Source: Elymus sibiricus (taxonomy: Eukaryota; Streptophyta; Magnoliopsida; Poales; Poaceae). From it: a stretch of 64,000 nt of DNA. The translations under genes were made by a program, and so were the position numbers. Every line of letters starts with the position of its first letter. Position 1 is the first letter of the stretch. The notes under the pieces are model-generated. The model was not told where the DNA came from, did no database searches, and was given only the letters and a program-made list of their open reading frames with translations. Below are positions 46,087-56,199 of this stretch, in pieces. The stretch is taken from the NCBI GenBank assembly GCA_039707655.1, contig CM077666.1:392045886-392109885 (forward strand), in the 5' to 3' direction.

Positions 46087-46179
46087 GTTCAGACCATACC
46101 AAGCAGTTTGGGGTATATGTTCTACCGGACCAAGTTCAGACCATACCAAGCAGTTTGTATATATGTTCTACCGGACCAA
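46087..46179. repeat. 46-47-bp tandem duplication in the AGO2-like 3' UTR
   Basis: GTTCAGACCATACCAAGCAG and the following TATATGTTCTACCGGACCAA occur twice back to back (46,087-46,133 and 46,134-46,179), starting about 30 bp past the stop codon. Confidence 0.85.
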
Positions 46180-46210
46180 GAAGCTAAGCGACACCGATGA
46201 GAAGCCGGGG

Positions 46211-49200
46211 TCAGATGAAGAACATGTTGTCCTGAAGATCCACGTGCAGCGTCGGGAAGTTGCTGAAGTCGGAAGCGCCCGCCGCTGCGGAGGAGGCCGA
46301 GGACGACGAGCTGCGCGCATGGGGCTGGGACGCCAGCATGCCCTCGTAGTAGAGCCTGCCACGGTACGCCGCCAGGTCGGCGTAGTAGACGGGCGTCGCC
46401 AGCGACACGGGCTTGGTGCAGCGCGCGAACACGAAGCAGAGGTTGTACACCAGCCTCTGAAGGTCGTCTGACCCGTAGCCGTGCTCGTCCATCAGGTTGT
46501 AGTAGTGCGTCGGCCGGCTGGTCCCAATCAGCCCGTTGTGGCTGCACAGGTAGAAGTCGTACGTCACGGGGTCAACAATTCTGGTGTCAACCACCGTGCC
46601 AGGGAGCACATTGCCGTTCTTCGTCTGCAGCGGCTCGTTGTGATCCTTGGGGAACAGCCGCGTGTGGTGCCGCTTCTTGGCCACAATCACAGTGATCGTC
46701 GGCGAGTAGCCCTTCACCTTGATCACCTTCTCCATGTCTGCAAGCTCCTCGTTAAGGACCATCTCGAACTGCCCATCACTCACGCCATCACGGAAGTAAA
46801 TGATCCTCTGAGGCTTTACGCCGGCCTTCTTCTCAAAGACACCTATGAGCTCTTGGACAATCTCGCCGAGGTTCTTGATCACCTCGCAGCGGTGCGGCTG
46901 GGCGCGGATTCTAGGCACGTACTTGGTGGCGCCCCTATTCATGGACGCAACCACGGCTGCTATCGACGGGCTTTCCACATTCCCGGGTGACGGGTGGTTC
47001 ACGTCTACGCCGATGAACATGTAAGGAACACCGTTGTCCAGTGGGAGCTTGTCCTGGAGCTGGACGTTGATGCCCCCGAGCTTGCTGTTGATCTTGAGAG
47101 CAAGGTTGGACATGTACTGGTCCTGGCCCTGGGTTTTGTTTGCGAGGTGGCTCAAGAAACACTGGGTTTGTATCCCCAGCTGCGTCTCGCAGATCAGCTT
47201 CAGTGTCTTGTACCCAGGATGCTGCTCAGACATCGGGCAGAAGAGGAGCTGCAGCTTCTGGTTCTTCTTCACTGCAGCCTGCTTTGCTTTGTTCAGCTCC
47301 TCGTACAGTTGGTGTGGATCTGATAGCACTGACATTGCCGATAGATGCACAAAACATGCTGTCTTGTTCATCTGAATGCCAAGGTCACAGCACTTCCTGA
47401 CGATATAGTTAATAAACATGTTCCCATCAAGCGCTTGCTGCTTGTTGTGAGATGGCCGTGCACTGAAGTCCACAATGCCCCAGCACTGAAGTGCTTTGCC
47501 TTCTACCAGTTTCTTCCCCATGAGGTTCCACTGGCAATTAGATGGAGTGATATTTAAATTGCCGGGGGCTCCTCTGGAGGAGCCGAGTGTCAGCATGGGA
47601 GGAGAAAGGACCCTGCCGGTGACTTCCATCATCTTCACATCCAAAGAAATCCCAAACTGTTGAGCTATTTCTCCCCTGGAAATAAAATGGTGATTAGTAC
47701 CTAACACAAACATTTTTTTTCATTTTTCCACAAAAAAGATAAATATCTATTCTCGAGTTCGTATTGTGCCTTTGCAAAAGAAATAAGACAGAGAAGGGCT
47801 TAAATCCAGTTACACAAACAAGCAAATGAGAACATGAGTTGGCAAATATATACTGATTACATGGTTACAGTCTACTTTCTCTACCAAGAATGTAATAGCA
47901 TCCATATTAAGTACTCCCTCCGTTCCATAATACTTGTCATGGTTTTAGTTCAACTAAAACCACGACAAGCAAAGTTGAACTAAAACCATGACAAGTATTA
48001 TGGAACGGAGGGAGTATTATGGTAGAGGTATTTTTGTAAAGAAGAGCATTAACTTGTCATAGTGCCAGTTAAATACTGCAACATGTCTAGTTTCCTATGA
48101 CCAAAATACTAACAGATGGTTATACATTTGCAAACAGTATAAATTGATTCAAACTCAAATAGTTACCTGCAAGGCCCATCTTCGGCTTTGACCGCAGTCT
48201 CAATCTCCCACTTCCGCTCAGCTGCCTTGATTAAAGCCTTGCTTTTCAGTGCTCTATCAGTGTCCTTATTCAAATTTGCCATTGGATACCTCTGTCCTTC
48301 AACAAGCTTACAAAGCTCAATGGGCACATAATTTGGTTTGTCTTTGCTCTTGCTCAAATCCAGGCATGGAAGCATCTGATACTCAATCACCTTGCCATAC
48401 TGCTGAGCAAAATAGTCAACAAGTTTCCTTGTCTGCCCTGATTCCGAATCTAAAAAGGTGATCTGGCTGGCTGGCAAATCAGTGAAACCTTGAATAGTGT
48501 ACTTCTGCTTAGTCTTCCGGTGGGAAACAGTAACACGTTGGCTTTTGAGCTCATACTCCAACTTTTCCCTATTAGTCTTGTTCAGCACTGTCCTGTAGTC
48601 AAGGGGAAGGGGCTTTATAAGCTGCCGCACAATATCCAGAACAGGTCCATCTCTGCGAAATGGCATAACTGAATAGTCGACACATAGGACCAGTCCCTGC
48701 TGAGTGTGTTTAAGGGTCTGCTGGGTTCCTTTCATAGATACAACACCTGACCCCATATCCGCTTTGCTTTCTGGTGAGTAAAATCCATGACCAAGTATAA
48801 TCTTGCGCCAGGTAGAAGCCTCACGCACAATGACATCAAGACCCTGTAAGATCTCCCGAGCCACAGGCAGCTCCGAGAGTTGGCTTAAAGGAAGCTGCTT
48901 CTTGAACTCTACTGATACAATGTAGGTCTTTGAACGAACTCTGACACGGAATAAACCTTCTGGCAGTTGTGCAACAGTAAATAGGTTTCTCTTTCCATCA
49001 TAAGCAACAGCTGATGAAAGCTGCCGAAAGCTGTCATCCTTGAAAAGCTCAGCCTTTGCAGAAAGAAAATCTGCATTGGAGAGCTCCTTGCCAGAAACCT
49101 TTGAAGACGCTGGATCGAACTTGATATCTATGTCATAGTGAAAAAAGGTTGACAGCTTTGGGTACTTGACTATGAAGTGGTTTACCAAAAGCTGGACCCT

Positions 49201-50750
49201 GGCTTGACATAATGATCCACCACCATCAGGTCTTCGCATTGGCACCCGTATGCCATTGGGAGACACAGCAGCTGGGGGCGCTAATGGTTCTAATTTTGCC
49301 ACTTCTTTGGAGCTGATGCGTTCTAGTGGAAAAGAAAGATCAATTAGAAACAAGGTAAGTTTACACGAGGCAAATACTCAACAAAACTATATTTTCCCCT
49401 TCCAATTTATGTTCTCATACAAAATTTTCCCAAATCAAAATTTCGAGTAAATTTAGCATGTGATTCACTTAGACATAGGAAAATTTTCTAATCATTCAGA
49501 ACTTTGGGTAGTAACTAAACGTGTCTGAATCTTTTCAAACTGCAAGCTGGCAAACAAAATAAGGCTCCCTAAAATACTAGCTTTCCCCTTTTTCACAAGT
49601 GCTCTGTATCCTCTGAAACAATTAACTCTCATGTGGAAACAGTGGAATAAAAATTGCAAATGATTCAAAATTAGTAATTTATGTGTGTGCATAAACAAGT
49701 CATTGCCACAAATCCCTCTCGCCTTGTTTTGCATAACACAATAGTAACAACCTTATCATCCTAAAAATTAAATGCTTCCTCCAGATACAAATTTGATAGT
49801 ATAAGGTTGATCACTAACAGGTATGAGCCAAGATCTAGTGGAGACAGATCTCATCCATAATTACTTGTTTCAATCCATACCAAACACAAAATTATATGAA
49901 ACCTAAGCTAACTCGATTAAGTGGATCTTATGATATAATCACACAATGCTACGACGGTACGAAAATTAATCTAGCATCTCAAGGACGAAGAACAGTGCAC
50001 AAATCTGCAGGGGCCGAACAAAATACAGTTCAGATCGCACTCCCATCATTCTAGTAAACTATGAGAATTCGACACGGAGCAAAAAAGAACGCCTCGATCA
50101 ATCGCATAAACTCAATTTACCATCACAAATCCCTAGATACTTGATGAACTGTCAAGGTATCGAACATTGCTAAGGAAACAGAGTATGCTAAGTTAAGCAG
50201 GACAGGGGATGCGCTTACCGACGGATCCAGATGAGCCCCCCGCCTCCTCGGGCTCGACCCTCCTCGCCGCAGACGCTGGCGCTGGTGCCGGCGCCCTCAC
50301 CGGGGCGTAATCCCCGGGTCCTCCGGCGGGCCCTCTCCCAGGCTGCGCCCACGCGTTCCCACCACGCCCACCGCCGGGGCCGTACCCACGCCCACCACCG
50401 CCAGGACCACGCCCACCCGGCCCACCTCCGCCGTAGCCGCCTCCGCGGCCCTCGCCGGCTCCCTGAGGACCATAGCCTCGTCCACGGCCCTCGCCGCCCC
50501 CGCGAGGAGCGTAACCTCCGCCGCGAGGCGCGTAGCCACCTCCGCGGCCCTCCACGCCCCCTTGGGGCCCGTAGCCTCCGCCTCCTCCGTACCCTCCACC
50601 GCTTCCCTGAGGCCCCCGGCCTTGTCCGCCTCCTCCGTAGCCCCCGCCGCCTCCCTGAGGCCCGTAGCCACCGGGCGGCCCGCCACGCCCGCCGCCGCCG
50701 CGAGATCTACCGCGGCCGCGGCCACCGCCGCCGCCTTGCTCGTAATCCAT
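46211..50750 (-). CDS. AGO2: Argonaute protein, AGO2 clade, three exons
   Basis: Small-RNA-guided effector of the clade that binds mainly 5'-A small RNAs and acts in antiviral defence (family knowledge). Exons (minus strand): 50,750-50,219, 49,322-48,167, 47,675-46,211; GT-AG introns with phases 1 and 2 give 1050 codons plus stop. Exon 1 is a Gly/Arg/Tyr repeat region ([19 protein letters not shown], then GGYGPQGG- and [13 protein letters not shown] repeats). Exon 2 carries the [10 protein letters not shown] linker, N domain (VNHFIVKY), L1 and PAZ ([12 protein letters not shown]). Exon 3 carries MID and PIWI, ending DNMFFI. The tetrad is Asp787 (GVDVNHP), Glu827, Asp859 ([10 protein letters not shown]) and Asp996 ([11 protein letters not shown]). 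The same-strand neighbour AGO3-like gene begins about 7 kb downstream, implying an old tandem duplication as in rice. ATG 50,750 is chosen because upstream in-frame starts are not ATG. It appears intact. Confidence 0.93.
47914..48014. mobile_element. Stowaway MITE in intron 2 of the AGO2-like gene
   Basis: 101 bp flanked by TA. The arms are perfect inverted repeats of 41 bp beginning CTCCCTCCGTTCCATAATAC, with a short loop region. The perfect arms suggest recent insertion, and the transcript would fold into a strong hairpin inside the intron. Confidence 0.92.
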
Positions 50751-50870
50751 CCCCACGCTAAACCCCAACGGCGAGACAATCTCTAGAGCAAATGGCTAAG
50801 GAAGGTTTGGATCAATTTTTTCACTCGGACTTCGCCCAAAGCAGAGGAATGGCAGTTCCCCCGTTGGAGC

Positions 50871-50882
50871 GGTTTATACTAG
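50871..50882 (-). promoter_or_regulatory. TATA box of the AGO2-like gene
   Basis: Minus-strand CTAGTATAAACC about 125 nt before the ATG. Confidence 0.6.
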
Positions 50883-51309
50883 GCAAGGGAGTCGTGGGGT
50901 TCGTGAGCGCGAGAGCCGGTGCGGGCAGTTACATTTCTACCCCTGGCGGTTTCGGGGATGAGGAGTTGGGGCGGGGTAAAGCCGGCGGTGTGCGCAGGGG
51001 TATAACCGGAAACACAGTCAATGCAAGTCAGGCGGGAGCGTGTCACGAAGCTGCCGCGCGACGCGTGGGGTCGCGGTCTCGGTCGTGGGGCTTGCTTTTG
51101 CCCTTTTCCGCTTAGATCTCGCTTTTGCAGTTCAGTGCCTACGCTCTGTTAGAATAACAAGATATGCTAGTATGGTGATTTTTTTTCCTCCCAACACGGG
51201 TAACGCGTCTAAATTTGGGAAATGCTATCCGGCAGACGTTAGATATTTAGCATTTCCCAGCGAACGAATCAACTGCAGTTCTATCTTGTGACACGAATCA
51301 CGGCGCAAT
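50883..51309. other. AGO2-like upstream region
   Basis: GC-rich proximal promoter grading to mixed sequence. No other gene is seen. Confidence 0.4.
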
Positions 51310-51823
51310 GGTGCCACGTCAGTGTCTCCTACTAGTTTGCTATGAATGGCTCCCTGGCGAACGATGGTGCCATCACCGGCGGAGCTACGTGAGGGCAAAA
51401 CCAGGCAGTGGCCCGCCCAGCCCATGAGGGAAAATTTATACATATGTTCAGTCCAACACTGCACCACTCTGCATACAGCACTGCTCGCTCGTTTTCTCAC
51501 ATGCAGCTCTGGACTTTTCTTCGCTTTCTTTGCACTGGTCTGTCAGGTAGGCTAGTTGCTAGCTAGCTCCGAACCAGCTCACCCCTACATGCAGCTGCAG
51601 GCTTGTATTATCAGCTGAACATCAAGAATTATAACGCTAGCAACCAGCGTTGCACACGCACATGTAACCAATTAATGCCTGCTGAATTAGTATTGGTTCA
51701 GAATTTAAATTTCTTTTGTGTTCTCCTCTAGGCTGGCCCGCCCAATTTTTTCCTCCTAGCTCCGCCACTGGGTGCCATGTCAATGTTCCCTACTAGTTTG
51801 ATGTGAATGGCTTCCTGGCGAAC
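51310..51823. repeat. 53-bp direct duplication flanking a MITE-like insertion
   Basis: Copies at 51,310-51,362 and 51,771-51,823 share CCTACTAGTTTG, GAATGGCT and CCTGGCGAAC. Between them is a 389-bp segment with 10-bp terminal inverted repeats GGCGGAGCTA (51,378-51,387 and 51,757-51,766). The segment has no ORF of note and resembles small hAT- or Mutator-like non-autonomous elements. Confidence 0.6.
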
Positions 51824-51872
51824 ACCCCCTCCCTTTTTTTCTCCCCCGCAAAAACAAACACTGACGTGCGCA

Positions 51873-51947
51873 CGGGGGGAGGGGAACGAACCATCGCCCT
51901 CGGTATGGAGTGAGGTGGGCGTTTACCACTAGAACCGAGTTGTCTTC
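51873..51947 (-). other. tRNA-like sequence, possible SINE head
   Basis: On the minus strand an A-box-like TAGTGGTAAACG is followed at tRNA-like distance by a B-box-like GGTTCGTTCCCC. Arms do not form a clean cloverleaf, so this is a SINE promoter remnant or decayed tRNA pseudogene and not a functional tRNA. Confidence 0.35.
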
Positions 51948-52660
51948 TGTGAAACAATGCAGTGAAGTTTGCTATATATACTTTGAAGATTCTTTTAATT
52001 TTTTTAATTTTTTATTTTAAAAATATATTTTATTTCTCATTTTCTGATAGAACAAAAATCCCTATTAGGGAAACGCTTGTAATCATCCGGCCAATGAACG
52101 CGCTGGAAATCAACCGCCGGCGCGCTTGCCACGCGTCCCCTCTGGCCCAGCCTCTCCATCTCCCCTCCAACCTTATTTACAGTTCTACACAACGCTATCA
52201 TCTCTTCCAAAAAATTCTCAGCGGCAACCCCATCCTATCCCTTTCCTCTCCCTTTGATTTTGACTCCCTCTTCTCTCTCCCTCGTCTCTCTCAATCCAAC
52301 CCCAGGAGTCCTCCGACTACTGCAGAGCAAGCCATCGTCGCCGCTCTACCGCAGGAAAGCACGGCGCCGCACTGCTGCAACTGGAGTAGCAGCTGCTCGC
52401 ATCATAGTGCTTCAAAGGAAGGGGCCACCATTGCAAAACTTCGTCGACGCTGCCCAGCTGCTCCAACCGCCGGTAACCACCGTGCCACAGGCTATCGGTG
52501 CACACCGCGGATACCTCACCGGAACACAGTTGGCAATGGCGACTCGGTGCTTCTGCATATGGATAATGTTGCTGAGACAACACTGGTGTTTCTGCAACAT
52601 GGGTGGTGTTGCAAAAGGGCTCTGTTGCAGCCTCGTAAAATAAAAACCTCGCAATTATTT
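51948..52660. other. Intergenic, A/T-rich then GC-rich, no gene recognised
   Basis: A 244-codon plus-strand ORF crosses this region and the next, but its sequence has a repeat-derived look and no recognisable domain. I do not call it a gene. Confidence 0.4.
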
Positions 52661-52803
52661 TGCACCAAGACCTTTGTTGCAAAAAAACTGCAATAAGGCC
52701 TCTGTTGCGAAAAATTTCTGCAACAAGACCTTTGCTGTGAAACATTTTTGCAACAAGCATCTTGCTGCAGGGGCCGTTCTGCAACACCACTCTTGTTTGC
52801 AAA
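52661..52803. repeat. 30-bp degenerate tandem repeat
   Basis: Five units starting with TGCAACAAG-like words at 52,661, 52,689, 52,719, 52,749 and 52,780, each containing a TTGTTGCA/TTGCTGCA half. Confidence 0.65.
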
Positions 52804-54465
52804 GGAAGGTTGCGCACGTGCGTAGATCGGACGACCATTAGCTTGTCCATCCAATGGTCAGCGAGGCGGCGAATCTTTTCTCATTATCCGTCGGCCGACG
52901 CGTAGCGCTGTCGAGATTTTTTTTTTGTTCTAAACTTGCTATGGGCATTTGGCTACAAATTTTGCATACGACCTCCGATTAAGACGATTTATATATCAAA
53001 ATAGACCGCCTCGACGAGACGAAGAAATCCATGTAGAGTAATTTTTCATCAGAGTTCATCTTATTTTGGTTTCACGACATTCCATAATCTGGTGTCAACA
53101 CGTGCATCTTTGAAGTTGTCATAACTTTCGCATTCGGTCTTCGTTTTGGACCAACTTTATATCTATTTCAATCAACTTCAAGAGAGCCATCCAATGTTGA
53201 CTTCCAGTCAGAAATTTGACTTCATCTTACTATAGCTTGAAGCCACTCTTTGCGATCATGCCATTTTCGAGCGTCAACGCCTAGTTCTGCCTCAAAGCAT
53301 GTGTCACTAATACTCGAATTAGCGCAGGCAGTTTTGGAAACCGTCTGTGCTAATAATCCAGTGCAAATGGTTATGTTAAAAAACCATCGCCAATGCGAGG
53401 ATGCCGGAACCGCCTCCAAAATCTTCAAGGGTTGTCATTATATTTTGTAATCAACCCTGGTACTAGAATTCACGTAGAACTACTATTCAACACTTGGCAT
53501 ACTATTCCACAGAACATCACACGAGTTCACATACCGTAACACTTAAAACATGAAACAAGTGCCATATAACAGAAAATAAAGTTAAACATCATCTTAAACA
53601 TAACACAAATTCGAACATTTAAAACATAGACGCATGGTTCAACCAGCGGCAATGGCACCGCCGGCTCCCGCATCTCCAACACCTGCACCACCACCAGCTT
53701 CAGCACCTCCTCTGGCGGCAAAATCATGACCTTCTTCATGGAGGAGGAGGCATGACCTCAGCCGGCGTTGGGCCATCCAATTCCAAAACACAGGGTCTGA
53801 GATCTAAAACCTTGGTCGCCACTAAAAAAATTGGCTACTGAGTGACTAGGCCTTGCTTCAAGTTGGCGCCATGAAGACAGAAAACAGAGAATGTGCTCTT
53901 GAATTTGACAAGAACCATATTCTTGACATAATGATTAGCAACGTTAAAATCGCAATGACCTAGCAGGTGATGGAGAGCATAGGCAACAATGTAGGAAGAT
54001 GAAAGGATGGTGCTTCTGACCTTGACATGGCAACATTGTCGACATCACCATATTTCATATCCAGCTGAAGCCTTGTGTCGTAAGCTATATCCATGACCTC
54101 ATGAGGATGACCATACAACTGAAAAATACAAGTAAATAACAATTTAAATTAGATAAACTAGATGATACCCCTCGAGTTGATGCAAAAATCGGTTGCAATA
54201 TATTTGAATGGTATTTGGTTGTATGAAACATGAATCAGAAGTGGTTAATATATATTTCAGCTAATAAATAGTGGAAAACGTTTTTCCATGGACGTTGTGT
54301 CGGGACTTCGATGAGGAGGCATGTCTGCATGCTACTCTAATAGAAGTAGTGGGGATCAACTATAAAAGAAAACAAAAACAAAAGCATCTTAGAGCATAAA
54401 AAACTCAACACATTTTGTGCAAAATGCAAGTACAAGCAAGAGACCAAAAGACAAATGATAGTTGA
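52804..54465. other. Unclassified repeat-like DNA
   Basis: No intact gene. On the minus strand between about 54,140 and 53,840 broken reading frames give QLYGHPHEVMDIAYDTRLQL and, in another frame, YIVAYALHHLLGHCDFNVAN, which look like eroded coding sequence of an unrecognised, possibly transposon, protein. Confidence 0.3.
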
Positions 54466-56113
54466 TGTAACACCCCCATGTATTAGCAACAGTGATCACC
54501 TTTTGATAATGCCAAGTCATCATGTTCAACGGTGCTTGATCATCATTTGCATCAAATCTTATTTCAAATTCCAATTCAAATTGAAATTCAAATTTAAAGT
54601 GAAAATAAAAGTTGTTCCAATTTGGAAACAAAAATGTTCATTAATTAGCAAATAATCCATAACTAATTATGTTAAGAAAAACAACATCACCTAAAATAGC
54701 TAGATGACTCTATCATCCTAAAACAGTAACAAAACAACAACTTATAATACCTTTTTATTTAATTAAAATTCAAATGAAATCATTTATTCACCAAACCAAT
54801 TTCTGGCAGTGTTAAATGTTGTCTAGTAATTAAATGGACAACTCTCATATTTTACAAAACTTAAATGGTGGCCAAACTATTTACTAAAAAGAAACTAAAA
54901 AGAAAAATAGAAACAGAAAAGAAGAAAAAGAAAAAGGCCCACCGCGGCTGGGCCTAAGTCAAACCGCAGCCCAGCCCGCGCCCCACCTCTCCTTCCTACT
55001 GCTCCTCGCGCGGTCGCCCGCGCGTCCGACCGCTCCCGTCGCCGGCGAGCCGTTCCCGCCGCGCCCGGCCAGCCCGCGTCGCTACAGGAGGGCGGGAGGA
55101 TAAGAAGGCCCCCCTAGCAACCCTAGCAGCCGAGATCTTTTCCACTCTCCTCCCCTCGCTCCATTCTCTCTCTCTCGCCCGAGCGCCGCCGTCGCCATTG
55201 CCATCGATCCCGCGGCTACCGTGCCCCGATCGCCGCTCCGCCGTGCCCATCGTGCTCGCCGTCCTCGACTACGCCCTCCCCGCCAACGAACCGAAGCTCG
55301 GAGCCCCCACATCGATGTCGACGAGGTCGTCTTCAATCTACGGCCGCCGCACGCTGTCGTCGATTATGTCGCTGTTGATCTTCCCCGAGCCCACTTGTGC
55401 ACACCTACGGGACCCCGGTGAGCAGCCGCGTCCGAACCCTTTCTCCCCGGCCTCTCCCCGTAGCCGTAGCCGCCGTATTCGTCGCCGCCCGAACACCTCG
55501 CCGCCGACGAGCTCGTAGTCGTGCCCACGCTCGCCGTCAAGCTCAAACGAGCACGGGTTCGTGCTCAGCACGTCCGTGCGAGCCGAACACGCCCAACCAC
55601 GCGCTCTGCCGAGCCCTGCATCGCCGATTCCGACCACGGCCGAAGTCCGGCGCCGCCCGCGAGCTCGCCGTCGTCGACTCCGGTCGACTCCGGCGACGAG
55701 ACCACCGCCATTCGACGCGCCTCACTCCCAGCTTTCGAACGCACCAAACCCCGCTCGAAATAACCCACCGTAGACGAAATCCGGCCACCTCCCGACGCGC
55801 GCCGCCGTGGAATTTGGTCGCCGGAGTAACTCCGGCGACGTCGCCGGTCGTCGCCGACGTGGCATGCCCTGGCCCACGCCTGTGCCACTGACTGGTGGGT
55901 CCACGGGCCCCGTTGACCCGGTCCACCTGCTGACTGGACCGGCTACGGTCACTGACAGGCGGGCCTCGCGCAATTTAAACGATTTTAAATAAATAGATAA
56001 TCTGTTAACTAATTAATTAATTAATTTAATCACTAATCAGACACTGACAGTGGACCCCACCCCCCTAATTAGTCTGTGATTAGTTTAATTAATCCTAAAT
56101 AGCCACTGTCTTA

Positions 56114-56138
56114 CTGACCAGTGGGACCCACTGGTCAG
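56114..56138. repeat. 25-bp perfect palindrome in the solo LTR
   Basis: Arms CTGACCAGTGGG and CCCACTGGTCAG around a single A. Confidence 0.85.
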
Positions 56139-56169
56139 ATTGACCAGTCCACCGACACAGTTGACCCGC

Positions 56170-56199
56170 TGACGTCACTGTGACGTCATGCTGACGTCA
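56170..56199. promoter_or_regulatory. Three TGACGTCA palindromes at 11-bp spacing
   Basis: Perfect CRE/TGA-type bZIP sites at 56,170, 56,181 and 56,192, one helical turn apart, inside the solo LTR. Confidence 0.7.

Noticed and set aside
46481..46990. 169-codon plus-strand ORF opposite the AGO2-like PIWI exon
   Set aside because: A shadow ORF of the conserved PIWI coding sequence.
51962..52696. 244-codon plus-strand ORF
   Set aside because: No domain, no gene-like neighbours, and overlapping ORFs of similar quality on the other strand.
53222..53460. CACTA transposon terminus
   Set aside because: Sequence such as AAACCGTCTGTGCTAATAAT recalls CACTA subterminal repeats, but no CACTA end or transposase could be identified.
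55397..55926. Long GC-rich ORFs on both strands inside the solo LTR
   Set aside because: GC-rich sequence gives long ORFs in several frames; the segment lies within a defined LTR and shows no domain.
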